The notes under the pieces: generated by a model | Told to the model about the DNA's origin: nothing | Seen by the model: only the letters and a program-made list of their open reading frames with translations | Databases searched by the model: none | Assembly: GCA_020252645.1 (NCBI GenBank) | Contig: JADCCN010000002.1 | Coordinates: 62,001 to 126,000 of the forward strand | Length of the DNA: 64,000 nucleotides | DNA from: Methylobacterium sp. | GTDB taxonomy: Bacteria > Pseudomonadota > Alphaproteobacteria > Rhizobiales > Beijerinckiaceae | Direction of reading: 5' to 3' | Shown: positions 35,304 to 45,011 of the stretch, piece by piece | Numbering within the stretch: the stretch's first letter is position 1 | Layout of the letters: each line of letters begins with the position of its first letter | Translations under genes and position numbers: made by a program

Positions 35304-36674
35304 ATGGAGAAGCGTCACATTTCGCCCATGCGCAGGAAGCTGAAAACCATCGCGACCGTGCTGGTGGGCGTCGCACTCGTTGCGGCCGGAGCGGCCCTGT
35401 GGTTCCGCCCGACGGTTCTGCGTGTCGCGGCCGGGCCGATGGGTTCATCCGATGTGCGCGTGATCATCTCCTACCTTCAGGCCCTTCAGCGCGAGCGCGC
35501 GGATATCCGCTTCCGGCTGATCCTCACGGAAGGGCCGGCTGATTCGGCTGCGCGGGTGGAAACCGGCAAGGCCGATCTTGCGGTGGTGCGCTCGGACGTG
35601 GCCATGCCTGCCAAGGCCTCGACGGTCGCGATCCTGCGGCGGGATGCGGCGTTCTTCATCACCAGGCCGGGAAGCGAGATCACCGAGATCGGCGGTCTCA
35701 AGGGCAAGACGGTGGGGCTCGTGCGGTCCACGCCCGCCAATGAGCGGATGCTCTCGCAGATCCTCTACCAATACGACCTTTCCCTGCAGGATGTGACACG
35801 CGTTTCCGGCACGCCGCAGGAGATGCAGCAGCAGGTCGCCGATGGGAAATTCGATGCGCTGTTCTTCGTGACGCCGATTTCCGAGCCGCTCACGCGGCGC
35901 GCGATCCAGACCTTCCCGAAGATCGAAGGCAAACATGCCGGCCTGCTGCCGGTGGCCGAGGCCGAGGCCCTGCTGGCGGATTACCCGCAATTCGACACGG
36001 TGGAAATCCTGCGCGGCGCTTTCGGCGCCAATCCGGTGCTGCCCGAAGCGGCGGTGACCACCCTGGCTGTCACGCATCGTCTCGTGGCCGACAACAAGCT
36101 CTCCGATGCGGTTGTGGGTGAACTCACGCGTCTGCTCTTCACGCTGCGCCCGCAGATCGTGCGCGATACGCCGGCCGTGAACCAGCTTGATCTCCCTTCC
36201 ACCGAAGACAAGGCAGCGCGCCTGCCCAACCATCCCGGCGCCGTCGCCTTCATCGATGGCGAGATGAAGACCTTCTTCGAGCGCTACGGGGATCACATCT
36301 ATATCGGCATCATGGCCTTCTCGCTGCTCGGTTCGGCGCTGGCGGCCCTGTTCTCGGGCTTCGCGCGTCGCGCCGATCCCGTGCCCTCCGATGTGCTGAT
36401 GTCGGACCTCGTGCTGGAAATCGATCGCGTGCGCGAGGCGGATCACCTTGCCTTGCTCGACATGATCGAGGACGAGGCCGACGCGACCATCGCGAGGCTG
36501 CTGCGTGCCGCCACGAAGAAGGGTGGCGACAGCGGCGAGGTGGCGGCCGTCGCCCTGCTCGTCTCGGAGCTGCGCCACACGCTCGCGCGCAAGCGGGAAA
36601 CACTGCAGAGAATCGCGAAGGAGCCCCCCGCAAGGGCCGTTGCCATGCTTCCGACCGGCACATCCGGCGTTTGA
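35304..36674 (+). CDS. TAXI-type TRAP solute-binding protein with membrane anchors
   Basis: A 456-residue protein. A first membrane segment ([20 protein letters not shown], about residues 14-34) leads to a periplasmic TAXI/NMT1-like binding domain ([47 protein letters not shown]). A second membrane segment lies near 333-355 ([19 protein letters not shown]), followed by a cytosolic helical tail of about 100 residues. Most TAXI proteins are soluble and next to a TRAP permease gene; here there is none. The tail suggests a sensing or signalling role, which is inference. ATG 35328 (MRRKLKTI) is an alternative start. Confidence 0.78.
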   Translation: MEKRHISPMRRKLKTIATVLVGVALVAAGAALWFRPTVLRVAAGPMGSSDVRVIISYLQALQRERADIRFRLILTEGPADSAARVETGKADLAVVRSDVAMPAKASTVAILRRDAAFFITRPGSEITEIGGLKGKTVGLVRSTPANERMLSQILYQYDLSLQDVTRVSGTPQEMQQQVADGKFDALFFVTPISEPLTRRAIQTFPKIEGKHAGLLPVAEAEALLADYPQFDTVEILRGAFGANPVLPEAAVTTLAVTHRLVADNKLSDAVVGELTRLLFTLRPQIVRDTPAVNQLDLPSTEDKAARLPNHPGAVAFIDGEMKTFFERYGDHIYIGIMAFSLLGSALAALFSGFARRADPVPSDVLMSDLVLEIDRVREADHLALLDMIEDEADATIARLLRAATKKGGDSGEVAAVALLVSELRHTLARKRETLQRIAKEPPARAVAMLPTGTSGV

Positions 36675-36832
36675 GGTTGCGGCGCGGCGAGGTTTCGGGT
36701 AACGGCTCGTGCCGAACCCAAGCCTCATGTGTCTGATCGATCCTCCCGGATCTTTCTGGCCGCGCGGAAGTCTCGCGCAGCCCGCCTGCGGCGATTGCTC
36801 TTTTCCGGCCACGGCCGCAGGCGGAACATTCC

Positions 36833-38659
36833 ATGTCGCTTCGCAACATCGCCATCATCGCGCATGTCGACCACGGCAAGACGACGCTGGTGGACAAGCT
36901 CCTCGCCCAATCGGGCGCCTTCCGCGACAACCAGCGCGTGATCGAACGCGTGATGGATTCGAATGATCTCGAGAAGGAACGCGGCATCACCATTCTGGCG
37001 AAGTGCACCTCGCTCGTCTGGAAGGATACGCGGATCAACATCGTGGATACACCCGGCCACGCCGATTTCGGCGGCGAGGTCGAGCGCATCCTGAACATGG
37101 TCGATGGCGTTGTGGTGCTGGTGGATGCTGCCGAAGGCCCGATGCCGCAGACCAAGTTCGTGGTCTCCAAGGCTTTGAAGCTTGGCCTGCGCCCCATCGT
37201 GGCGGTGAACAAGGTCGACCGCCCGGATGCCCGTGCGCAGGAAGTCATCAACGAGGTTTTCGACCTCTTCGTGGCGCTCGACGCCAATGACGAGCAGCTC
37301 GATTTCCCGATTCTCTACGGCTCGGGCCGCAATGGCTGGATGTCGAAGTCGATCGACGGCAGTGCCGAGGAAGGCCTCGCGCCGCTCTTCGACACCGTTC
37401 TGGCGCATGTGCCGGAAGCGAAGGTGGAAGAGGGTCCGTTCCGCATGATCGGCACGATCCTCGAGTCCAACCCATTCCTCGGCCGCATCATCACGGGGCG
37501 CATCACCTCGGGCTCCATCAAGCCGAACCAGCAGGTGAAGGTGCTGGCGCGCGATGGCAGCGTGATCGAGACGGGCCGCATCTCGAAGATCCTCGCCTTC
37601 CGCGGCATCGAGCGCCAGCCGATCGAAGAGGGTGTCGCGGGCGATATCGTCGCCATTGCCGGCCTTTCCAAGGGCACGGTGGCGGATACTTTCTGCGCGC
37701 CCGAAGTGACCGAAGCCATCCCCGCCCAGCCGATCGACCCGCCGACCGTGACGATGAGCTTCATCGTCAATGACAGCCCGCTTGCCGGCACCGAGGGCGA
37801 CAAGGTGACGAGCCGCGTCATCCGCGACCGCCTCTTCAAGGAAGCCGAAGGCAATGTGGCGCTGCGCATCGAGGAAAGCCAGGACAAGGATTCGTTCTTC
37901 GTCTCGGGCCGCGGCGAATTGCAGCTCGCGGTGCTGATCGAAACCATGCGCCGCGAAGGTTTCGAGATCGCCGTCTCGCGTCCGCGCGTCGTCTACGAGA
38001 AGGGCCCGAACGGCGAGACGCTGGAACCCGTCGAGGAAGTCTTCATCGATGTGGATGAAGAGCATTCCGGCGTCGTCGTGCAGAAGATGTCCGAGCGCAA
38101 GGCCGAGATGATCGAGATGAAGCCTTCGGGCGGCAATCGCCTGCGCCTCGTCTTCCACGCCCCCACGCGCGGCCTGATCGGCTACCAGTCCGAACTGCTG
38201 ACCGACACGCGCGGCACGGCCATCATGAACCGCATCTTCAAGGCCTATGAGCCCTACAAGGGCGAAATCGCCGGCCGCAACAATGGCGTGCTCATCGCCA
38301 ACGAGCCCGGCGAGGCCGTGGCCTATGCGCTCTGGAACCTCGAAGAGCGTGGCGCAATGGTGATCGAGCCGGGCTGGAAGGTCTATCAGGGCATGATCGT
38401 GGGCATCCATACCCGCGACAACGACCTCGAAGTGAACGTGCTCAAGGGCAAGAAGCTCACCAATATCCGCACCACCTCCAAGGATGAGGCCGTGCGCCTC
38501 ACGCCGCCGATCCGCATGACCCTCGAGCGCGCGCTCGCCTGGATACAGGACGACGAACTCATGGAAGTCACGCCGAAATCGATCCGTCTGCGCAAGAAGC
38601 TGCTCGATCCGAATGATCGCAAGCGCGCCGAGAAGCAGAAGGAAGCGCTCGCCGGCTGA
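36833..38659 (+). CDS. typA: Ribosome-associated translational GTPase TypA/BipA
   Basis: A 608-residue translational GTPase that helps 50S assembly and stress adaptation. Motifs are [15 protein letters not shown] (G1), EKERGITI (G2), [12 protein letters not shown] (G3), NKVDRPDA (G4), followed by EF-G-like domains and the BipA C-terminal domain ([40 protein letters not shown]). The start at ATG 36833 fits the family, though the ribosome site is weak (GGCGGAA). Stand-alone. Confidence 0.97.
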   Translation: MSLRNIAIIAHVDHGKTTLVDKLLAQSGAFRDNQRVIERVMDSNDLEKERGITILAKCTSLVWKDTRINIVDTPGHADFGGEVERILNMVDGVVVLVDAAEGPMPQTKFVVSKALKLGLRPIVAVNKVDRPDARAQEVINEVFDLFVALDANDEQLDFPILYGSGRNGWMSKSIDGSAEEGLAPLFDTVLAHVPEAKVEEGPFRMIGTILESNPFLGRIITGRITSGSIKPNQQVKVLARDGSVIETGRISKILAFRGIERQPIEEGVAGDIVAIAGLSKGTVADTFCAPEVTEAIPAQPIDPPTVTMSFIVNDSPLAGTEGDKVTSRVIRDRLFKEAEGNVALRIEESQDKDSFFVSGRGELQLAVLIETMRREGFEIAVSRPRVVYEKGPNGETLEPVEEVFIDVDEEHSGVVVQKMSERKAEMIEMKPSGGNRLRLVFHAPTRGLIGYQSELLTDTRGTAIMNRIFKAYEPYKGEIAGRNNGVLIANEPGEAVAYALWNLEERGAMVIEPGWKVYQGMIVGIHTRDNDLEVNVLKGKKLTNIRTTSKDEAVRLTPPIRMTLERALAWIQDDELMEVTPKSIRLRKKLLDPNDRKRAEKQKEALAG

Positions 38660-38738
38660 TTGCGGCCATCCACGGCTTTCTCGGGTGGCGCCCTGTCGAA
38701 TCGCGCCGGCGCACCCCATAAAGGGCCTGGAGAAAGCC

Positions 38739-40577
38739 ATGCCCGTCCGCCGCCTTGACCCCGTTCTCATCGACCAGATCGCCGCCGGCGAGGTGATCGA
38801 GCGGCCGGCGGCGGCCGTGAAGGAACTCGTCGAGAACGCCATCGATGCCGGCGCGCGCCGCATCGATGTGGTGGTGGAGAAGGGTGGCCGCCGCCTCATC
38901 CGCATCACGGATGACGGAAGCGGCATGGGGCCGGAGGACCTTGCGCTGGCGATCGAACGCCACGCCACCTCGAAACTGCCCGAGGGCCGGCTCGATTCCA
39001 TTCGAACGCTTGGTTTTCGCGGCGAGGCCCTGCCTTCCATCGGCGCTGTGGCGCGGCTCACGATTTCTTCGCGGCCCCGCGCCGCGACCCGATCGGCGGA
39101 GGAACCTCTTCCGGAGGGGATCGGACAACGCGAAGCAGCCGGCCATCGCATTCGCGTCGACGCCGGACGCGTCGAGCCCGTGCGGCCCGCGGCCATCGCG
39201 CCGGGCACGCGCGTGGAAGTGGAGGATCTTTTTCACGCCACGCCAGCCCGGCTCAAATTCCTGAAGGGCGATCGGGCCGAGGCCATGGCCGTAAGCCAGG
39301 TGATGCGCCGCCTCGCTCTCGCCCGGGCCGATATCGCATTTTCGCTTGCCGGCGATCATATAGCCGGCTTTGATCTTGCGGCACAAACAGCGGATAATGC
39401 CGGCCTCGCCCGTCGCGTGGAAGCGCTCATCGGTACTGAATTCATGGAAAACGCGACGCGTCTGGAGGCATCGCACGATCAGATCGGCGTTTCCGGCTTT
39501 ATCTCTTTGCCGACTTATCACCGGGCGACGGCGGAAGCGCAGTATTTCTTCGTGAATGGTCGCCCGGTGCGAGACCGGTTGCTGCTCGGCGCTCTGCGGG
39601 CAGCTTATGCCGATACGATCGTCTCCGGCCGCCATTCCAGCGTTGTCCTGTTCCTCGGGCTTGATCCCGAGCGTGTGGATGTGAATGTCCATCCCGGCAA
39701 GCTTGAGGTCCGCTTTCGCGACAGTGAGAGCGTGCGCAATCTGCTGGTGCGGTCCATCCGCGATGCCCTGGCGGGGGAAGGACATCGCGCCGCCAGCCGC
39801 CCGTCGGCCCTGCTCGAACGCTTCCGGGTGAACGAGCGCGCGCCGATGGCCGCCCTGCCTGGCTTGGGCTATCGCCCTCACGCTGATCCGCCGCCCGCGC
39901 CGGTGGAGGCGCCACCGCCGGTCTGGTTGCGCGGTGGCATGGCCGAGGCACAGCAGGCCTTTGGAGCAAAGGCGGACGAACCGGAAACCCTTGCCATTCC
40001 GCCCCTGGGTTTTGCTCGCGCCCAGATCGGCGAGACCTATATCCTTGCGGAAAACGCCGAAGGATTGGTTATCATCGACCAGCATGCAGCCCATGAGCGT
40101 CTCGTCTATGAGCGCCTCAAGCGTGCCCGGGCCGAGGGCGGCATCATGAGGCAGATGCTGCTGATCCCGGCGGTGGTGACGCTTGATCCCGCCGCGCGGG
40201 ATCGCCTTGCTGCAGCGGCCGATCTGCTTGAAACCCTTGGCCTTGTCGTGGAAGGTTTCGGCGGCGATGCTATCCTGATCCGCGAGGTGCCTGCGGCGCT
40301 GGCGCATGTCGATGCGGGAAAACTCGCGCGGGAGACGGCGGATACCCTCGCCGAATGGGGCGGCTGCGAGGGGCTGGAGGCGCGGCTCGATCTCGTGCTC
40401 AAGAGCTTCGCCTGCCATCATTCCATCCGTGCCGGTCGCAAGCTGCGCCTCGAGGAAATGGATGCGCTGCTGCGCGAAATGGAGGCCACGCCGGCCTCCG
40501 CGCAATGCAATCACGGTCGGCCGACATCCGTGCGCCTCAGCGCCACGGATCTCGAAAGATTGTTTGGCCGCCGTTAG
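38739..40577 (+). CDS. mutL: DNA mismatch repair protein MutL
   Basis: A 612-residue protein linking MutS recognition to repair. The GHKL ATPase part has IDQIAAGEVIERPAAAVKELVENAIDAGA, DDGSGM and GFRGEALPSIGAV. The C-terminal part carries DQHAAHERLVYE from Asp447, a DQHA(x)2E(x)4E metal-binding motif, and CNHGRPTSVRL, so it should be a nicking endonuclease, as expected in bacteria without MutH. ATG 38739 follows CTGGAGAAA. Its TAG stop is the first three bases of a palindromic repeat. Confidence 0.97.
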   Translation: MPVRRLDPVLIDQIAAGEVIERPAAAVKELVENAIDAGARRIDVVVEKGGRRLIRITDDGSGMGPEDLALAIERHATSKLPEGRLDSIRTLGFRGEALPSIGAVARLTISSRPRAATRSAEEPLPEGIGQREAAGHRIRVDAGRVEPVRPAAIAPGTRVEVEDLFHATPARLKFLKGDRAEAMAVSQVMRRLALARADIAFSLAGDHIAGFDLAAQTADNAGLARRVEALIGTEFMENATRLEASHDQIGVSGFISLPTYHRATAEAQYFFVNGRPVRDRLLLGALRAAYADTIVSGRHSSVVLFLGLDPERVDVNVHPGKLEVRFRDSESVRNLLVRSIRDALAGEGHRAASRPSALLERFRVNERAPMAALPGLGYRPHADPPPAPVEAPPPVWLRGGMAEAQQAFGAKADEPETLAIPPLGFARAQIGETYILAENAEGLVIIDQHAAHERLVYERLKRARAEGGIMRQMLLIPAVVTLDPAARDRLAAAADLLETLGLVVEGFGGDAILIREVPAALAHVDAGKLARETADTLAEWGGCEGLEARLDLVLKSFACHHSIRAGRKLRLEEMDALLREMEATPASAQCNHGRPTSVRLSATDLERLFGRR

Positions 40578-40620
40578 AGCATGCTGTGAAAAAGTGAATT
40601 CCGGTTCGCGTGAAGAAACT
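40575..40620. repeat. Palindromic intergenic element, copy E
   Basis: TAGAGCATGCTGTGAAAAAG is followed by ATTCCGGTTCGCGTGAAG. It matches element D2 read on the other strand (TAGAGCATGATGTGAAAAAG, with TGGAATCC). The first TAG is the mutL stop codon. The following 60 bases (to 40681) contain CGGTCGGATCGGAAAAT, another piece of the family, and no gene. Confidence 0.7.
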
Positions 40621-40681
40621 GGAACGAAACAGAAAGAGAGCGTCCGAGCTGATCCGGTCGGATCGGAAAATCAACAAGCAT

Positions 40682-41239
40682 TCAGCCGGCAAAACGACTG
40701 AAGAGCAATTGGGTCTCGCCGGCCTTGCGGTGGTCCTGTTTTTCCAGCTCGACGGGCAATGCAGCTTCCCAATTCGCGCGCTCTTCCAGCACGACCATCG
40801 CGCCGGGCTTCAGCCAGCCGCCAGCGATTGCTGAATCCAGCGCGGCCTCGCCGAGGCCCCTGCCATAGGGCGGATCGCAGAAGACAAGATCGAACGGTTC
40901 GAACGGCGAAACCGGGCCCAGCCTGGTCGCATCGCGCCGGAGAATTCGCGTAACGCCGCCGAGGCCGAGCGCTTCAACATTCGCTCGTTGCAGGCCGCGC
41001 GCCTCCGCCCCGATATCGACCAGCACGGCATAGCCGGCTCCGCGCGAAATTGCCTCCAGCGCATTGGCTCCTGTGCCGGCAAACAAATCGAGCACGCGCG
41101 CCTTTCGAAGCTCGAAACCGATCCCGTGCGTGAGGATGTTGAACATGCTCTCGCGCATGCGATCGGAGGTTGGCCGGATGGTATCGGAGGACGGGCCTTT
41201 CAGGCTTCGCCCTCCCATCGCCCCGCCAACGATACGCAT
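40682..41239 (-). CDS. rsmD: 16S rRNA (guanine966-N2)-methyltransferase
   Basis: A 185-residue SAM-dependent methyltransferase acting on the small ribosomal subunit. It starts MRIVGGAMGGRSLKGPSSD with the RsmD TIRPTSDRMRESMFNIL motif, the SAM-binding VLDLFAGTGANALEAISRGA and the catalytic DPPYGRG (variant of NPPY). The start is 3 bases from the stop of the pseudouridine synthase gene, so the two form an operon. Confidence 0.94.
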   Translation of the reverse strand: MRIVGGAMGGRSLKGPSSDTIRPTSDRMRESMFNILTHGIGFELRKARVLDLFAGTGANALEAISRGAGYAVLVDIGAEARGLQRANVEALGLGGVTRILRRDATRLGPVSPFEPFDLVFCDPPYGRGLGEAALDSAIAGGWLKPGAMVVLEERANWEAALPVELEKQDHRKAGETQLLFSRFAG

Positions 41240-41242
41240 CGC

Positions 41243-43618
41243 TCAGCCCTCGCGGCGCGGCCCGCGACCCGGACCGCTGCGGCCATGCCCGCCACGGCCC
41301 GGTCCATCCCGACGCGGGCCACCGCCCTTGCCAGCGAATCCGCCGGGTTTGCCACCCCGCACAGCTCCGCGATCCTCACGGGGCGGGCCATCGTATTTCC
41401 GGCCGCGCGCGGGGCGATCGCCCTCATCGCGGGCCCGGAAGGGCCGTTCGCCGCGCGGCTTGTCGCCGAAATCGCGTTTTTCGCTGAAATCGCGTTTTCC
41501 GCGAGGAGCATCACCGCCCTCGAAACGCGGCTTGCGGAAGGGGCGCTCGCCAGCCGCCTCATCCCGCGGCGGACGAGAACGGAAGGGCCTGTCGCCTTGG
41601 GAACGGTCGCCAGAAGGCTGCTCACGGAAAGGCCGATCCCGGAAAGGCCGCTCGTTGCGGGGCGCGTCGTCCCGGTTGAAACGTCCGCGCGGACGATCCC
41701 CACCAGCCTCCTCGCGGCGCGGACGGGCCCGGCCGGGACGCTCGGCAGCCTCGCGGTGGAAGCGGCCGCGACTTTCTTCGCGATCCTCGCGCGGGCGGCG
41801 GGGGCGCTCTTCCTCCGCCAGGCGCACCACGCGTTCCACTTTCACGGCGCGGCCCTTGCGATCGGCGACATCCGCGCGCTCCACCTTCAGCGTCGGGTCC
41901 TCGCCCAACAGCGCGAGATCACGCTTTTGCGTGGGCTTGCGACGGTCGAAACGGCGCGGCCTTTCTTCGTCCTCGATCAGCGTGTCGTGCCGAATGCGGG
42001 GGCCATCGAAATAGACACCGGCTTCTTCCGCCAGTTCGGGGCCAAGCTGGTCGGCCAGCACGCGCGGGCGCACCTCGGTGGCCTGTCCTTCCTCGAGATC
42101 GCCGAGCTGGAACGGCCCGAAAGAGACACGGATCAGCCGTGAGACCTGGCATCCCAGATGCTCCAGGACGCGCTTGATCTCGCGGTTCTTTCCCTCTCGC
42201 AGGTCCATCGTCAGCCAGGCATTCTCGCCCATCTCGCGGTCGAGCGTGGCGATGATCGGACCGTAATGCACCTCGTCGAGCACGATGCCCTCGCGCAAAG
42301 TGTCGAGCTGCGCCTGGTTCACCTCGCCATGGATACGCACGCGATAGCGCCTGAGCCAGCCCGTATCGGGATGCGCAAGCACGCGCGAAAGGCCGCCATC
42401 ATTGGTGAGCAGCATCAGGCCTTCGGTATTGATGTCGAGCCGGCCGACCGAGACGACGCGCGGCAGGCCGGGCGGGAGGTGATCGAAGACGGTCGGGCGA
42501 CCCTCGGGGTCGTCGGCGGTTGTAACAAGGCCCCGCGGCTTGTGGTAGAGCCACAGGCGGGTGGCCTCGCGCTCCGGCAGCGGCTGGCCATCGACCGTGA
42601 TCTGATCCCTGGAGGTCACGTCCAGCGCCGGGCTGGCGATCACCGCGCCATTCACGGCCACGCGTCCGGCCGCGATCCATTCCTCGGCATCGCGACGCGA
42701 GCAGAGGCCGGCACGCGCCATCACGCGGGCGATGCGCTCGCCACCCTCGGCGATGCCGGGCGTGCCCCCGGTTTTCCGGGCGGAGCGATAGCCGAGCGCA
42801 TTCGTGTTGCGCGGGGCGCGTTCCGCGCGTGCAGGGGCCTCCTCGCGGCCGCGGGCCGGGCGGGCATCATCGCGATTGAAGCTTCCGGGCCGCTCGCGAA
42901 AATCGTCGCGCGGGGCGCGGTGGTCGCGGGCGCGGAAGGGCTTGTCGCCATGGGGCTTCCTGTCGCCGAAATCGCGCTTGCCACCAGAAGCGTGCCTGCC
43001 AGCAGAATCATGCCTGCCACCAGAATCGCGCTTGCCATGCGGTGCATCACCGCCCTCCAGACGCGGCTTGCGGAAAGGGCGCTCACCACCGGCCTCATCG
43101 CGCGGCGGGCGCGGACGGAACGGGCGCTCGCCACCCGCGCGCGGCGGGCGGCTGTCTCCGCCTTCGCGGGAACGGAACGGCTTCTCCCGGAAGGGGCGAT
43201 CCCCCTCGGCGCGTTCGCGGCGCGGCGGACGATCCGAGAAATCGCGATCCTGCCGGTCGCGGTTGAAGCGCGGAGGATTGCTACGATCGCCGAAACCGCC
43301 GTCACGCGGCTTTCGGAAAGGGCGCTCGCCGCCGGCTTCATCGCGCGGCGGGCGCGGGCGGAAGGGGCGATCACCGCCTTCACGCGGCGGGCGACCTTCG
43401 CCAGCTTCGAAACGGGGTTTGCGGGAAGGACGATCGCCCTCGGCGCGATCCTCGCGCGGGGGCCGCGCGCGGTACGGCCTGTCACCATCCCCGGAACGCT
43501 CGCCGGGGCCTTTCGGGAAACGGGGCCGGGCGCCATCACGGGGGCCGGACCGTTCGGAGCGGAAGCTGCCGTTGCGCGGCTTGCCTCCGCGTTTTTTGTC
43601 TGTATCGCTCTTTGTCAT
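41243..43618 (-). CDS. rluB: 23S rRNA pseudouridine synthase (RluB/RsuA family) with repetitive Arg/Gly-rich tails
   Basis: A 791-residue protein whose enzyme core spans about residues 295-530. An S4 RNA-binding domain ([19 protein letters not shown]) precedes the RsuA/RluB catalytic domain with the aspartate in [13 protein letters not shown] (Asp395) and [15 protein letters not shown]. Residues 1-290 and 535-791 are disordered and highly basic, made of [17 protein letters not shown]-like units that occur in both tails. Family members elsewhere in Hyphomicrobiales also have such tails, but here they are twice the size of the core. The modification site (RluB: U2605) is inferred from the family. 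Operon with rsmD. Confidence 0.92.
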   Translation of the reverse strand: MTKSDTDKKRGGKPRNGSFRSERSGPRDGARPRFPKGPGERSGDGDRPYRARPPREDRAEGDRPSRKPRFEAGEGRPPREGGDRPFRPRPPRDEAGGERPFRKPRDGGFGDRSNPPRFNRDRQDRDFSDRPPRRERAEGDRPFREKPFRSREGGDSRPPRAGGERPFRPRPPRDEAGGERPFRKPRLEGGDAPHGKRDSGGRHDSAGRHASGGKRDFGDRKPHGDKPFRARDHRAPRDDFRERPGSFNRDDARPARGREEAPARAERAPRNTNALGYRSARKTGGTPGIAEGGERIARVMARAGLCSRRDAEEWIAAGRVAVNGAVIASPALDVTSRDQITVDGQPLPEREATRLWLYHKPRGLVTTADDPEGRPTVFDHLPPGLPRVVSVGRLDINTEGLMLLTNDGGLSRVLAHPDTGWLRRYRVRIHGEVNQAQLDTLREGIVLDEVHYGPIIATLDREMGENAWLTMDLREGKNREIKRVLEHLGCQVSRLIRVSFGPFQLGDLEEGQATEVRPRVLADQLGPELAEEAGVYFDGPRIRHDTLIEDEERPRRFDRRKPTQKRDLALLGEDPTLKVERADVADRKGRAVKVERVVRLAEEERPRRPREDREESRGRFHREAAERPGRARPRREEAGGDRPRGRFNRDDAPRNERPFRDRPFREQPSGDRSQGDRPFRSRPPRDEAAGERPFRKPRFEGGDAPRGKRDFSEKRDFGDKPRGERPFRARDEGDRPARGRKYDGPPREDRGAVRGGKPGGFAGKGGGPRRDGPGRGGHGRSGPGRGPRREG

Positions 43619-43686
43619 CGTATCCTCGTATCAGAAGGCCGGGGCCTTAGCGAGGGCCGCGAAGGGCTTCTTTTCAAAGGGCTGAC

Positions 43687-44151
43687 ATGCAGCGGGAGGG
43701 CAGCTTGAGCGGTTTCGATGCAGCCTTTGCAGAGGCGAAGGCGGCAGGTTTGCGCGGCGAGGTGCCCATCGGCGCGGCCATCCTGCACGAGGGTCAGGTG
43801 ATCGCGGCGGCGGGAAATCGCACGCGTCAATTCAAGGATCCCACCGCGCATGCGGAAATCCTGGCGATCCGCTTGGCCTGCGAGGCGCTCGCCTCCGAGC
43901 GGATCGGCGATTGCGATCTCTATGTCACGCTGGAGCCCTGCCCGATGTGCGCCGGCGCGATTTCCTTCGCGAGGCTGCGGCGGCTCTACTACGCGGCCAG
44001 CGACCCCAAGGGCGGGGGGGTGGAGCATGGCCCGCGCGTGTTCTCTCATGCCACCTGCCACCACGCGCCGGAGATCTATTCCGGCATCCGCCAGAGCGAG
44101 GCGGCGGAAATGCTGCGCGGGTTTTTCGCCTCGCGGCGGGCTCAGGCCTGA
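43687..44151 (+). CDS. tadA: tRNA adenosine(34) deaminase
   Basis: A 154-residue zinc deaminase converting A34 to inosine in tRNA-Arg(ACG). The zinc and catalytic residues are His55 and Glu57 (PTAHAEI) and Cys85/Cys88 (EPCPMCAGA). ATG 43687 is used; TTG 43705 with GGGAGG before it is possible. It is divergent from the pseudouridine synthase gene (68-bp gap) and overlaps the patatin gene tail to tail by 10 bases. Confidence 0.93.
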   Translation: MQREGSLSGFDAAFAEAKAAGLRGEVPIGAAILHEGQVIAAAGNRTRQFKDPTAHAEILAIRLACEALASERIGDCDLYVTLEPCPMCAGAISFARLRRLYYAASDPKGGGVEHGPRVFSHATCHHAPEIYSGIRQSEAAEMLRGFFASRRAQA

Positions 44152-45011
44152 GGCGGCAACACGAGCGCCTTCGCGCGCTGAACAGCCTGTACGATGGTCT
44201 CGATTTCCTGCGCCATGGGCTGGGCGGCGGCGAGGATCTTGCGGGCCGAGAAGAAATCCAGCGCCGGGAAGGCCTCCACCCGCGCCTTGATGCGATAGAG
44301 CGGTGCCGGAGGCACATGGTTCTGCACCTCGATCAGCGCCGATTGCAGCAGATCGAAGGCGCGCGTCACCACTTCCACCGAACCGGGAATGGCCATGCTC
44401 TCTTCCTTGGGCGCGGCTTTCGATATGTCGATCGCCAGGATGAGATCCACCGGCGCCTGGATGGCGCGGATCGGCAGCGGATCGACCGAACCGCCATCGA
44501 TGAGCACGCGGCCCTCATGCACCACCGGCCGCACGAGGCCGGGAATGGCCATCGAGGCCGCGACTGCCGGCGCGAGCGCACCCTCGCGAAAGACCACGCG
44601 CTCCATGCGATGGAGATCCGCCGCGACCACCGAGAGCGGGATATCGAGATCCTCGAAACGCTGAGGCAGGGCGGTGGGCAGGAAGCGCTCGAGGGTCGCG
44701 ACGCCATCGACCAGCACCGGGTTCGTCAGTCCTTGCCGCCAGAGATCGGAGATCCGCCCCACGCGGGCCTGGAAAAGCCGCGTCATCACCTCGGTGCGGT
44801 TGCGAAATTCCCGCAGCGCATGCTGACGCAACGCCGTGCCCGAAAAGCCGGAGGCATAGGCCGCGCCGAGAATGGCGCCGATGGAGGTGCCGGCGATTTC
44901 CGCCGGGCGGATGCCCAGCCGGTCGAAGGCCTCGAACGCAACGATATGCGCAAGGCCCCGCGCCCCGCCGCTGCCAAGCACCAGCCCGATGCGCGGCTTC
45001 GCCTCGCTCAT
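44142..45011 (-). CDS. Patatin-like phospholipase
   Basis: A 289-residue serine lipase of the RssA/patatin type. The oxyanion element GSGGARGLAH, nucleophile Ser43 in GTSIG and the Asp of the IDGGSVDPLP motif form the catalytic dyad set. Substrates of this family are phospholipids or thioesters; the bacterial RssA-like group is poorly characterised. ATG 45011 overlaps the stop of the upstream hydrolase gene by 4 bases; it is the last gene of the purD operon. Confidence 0.9.
   Translation of the reverse strand: MSEAKPRIGLVLGSGGARGLAHIVAFEAFDRLGIRPAEIAGTSIGAILGAAYASGFSGTALRQHALREFRNRTEVMTRLFQARVGRISDLWRQGLTNPVLVDGVATLERFLPTALPQRFEDLDIPLSVVAADLHRMERVVFREGALAPAVAASMAIPGLVRPVVHEGRVLIDGGSVDPLPIRAIQAPVDLILAIDISKAAPKEESMAIPGSVEVVTRAFDLLQSALIEVQNHVPPAPLYRIKARVEAFPALDFFSARKILAAAQPMAQEIETIVQAVQRAKALVLPPQA

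Noticed and set aside
42158-43708. A 516-codon plus-strand frame with Ala/Gly/Thr repeats opposite the pseudouridine synthase
   Set aside because: The repeats are the antisense of the RPFRKPR-type tail units; the sense frame contains the S4 and catalytic domains.
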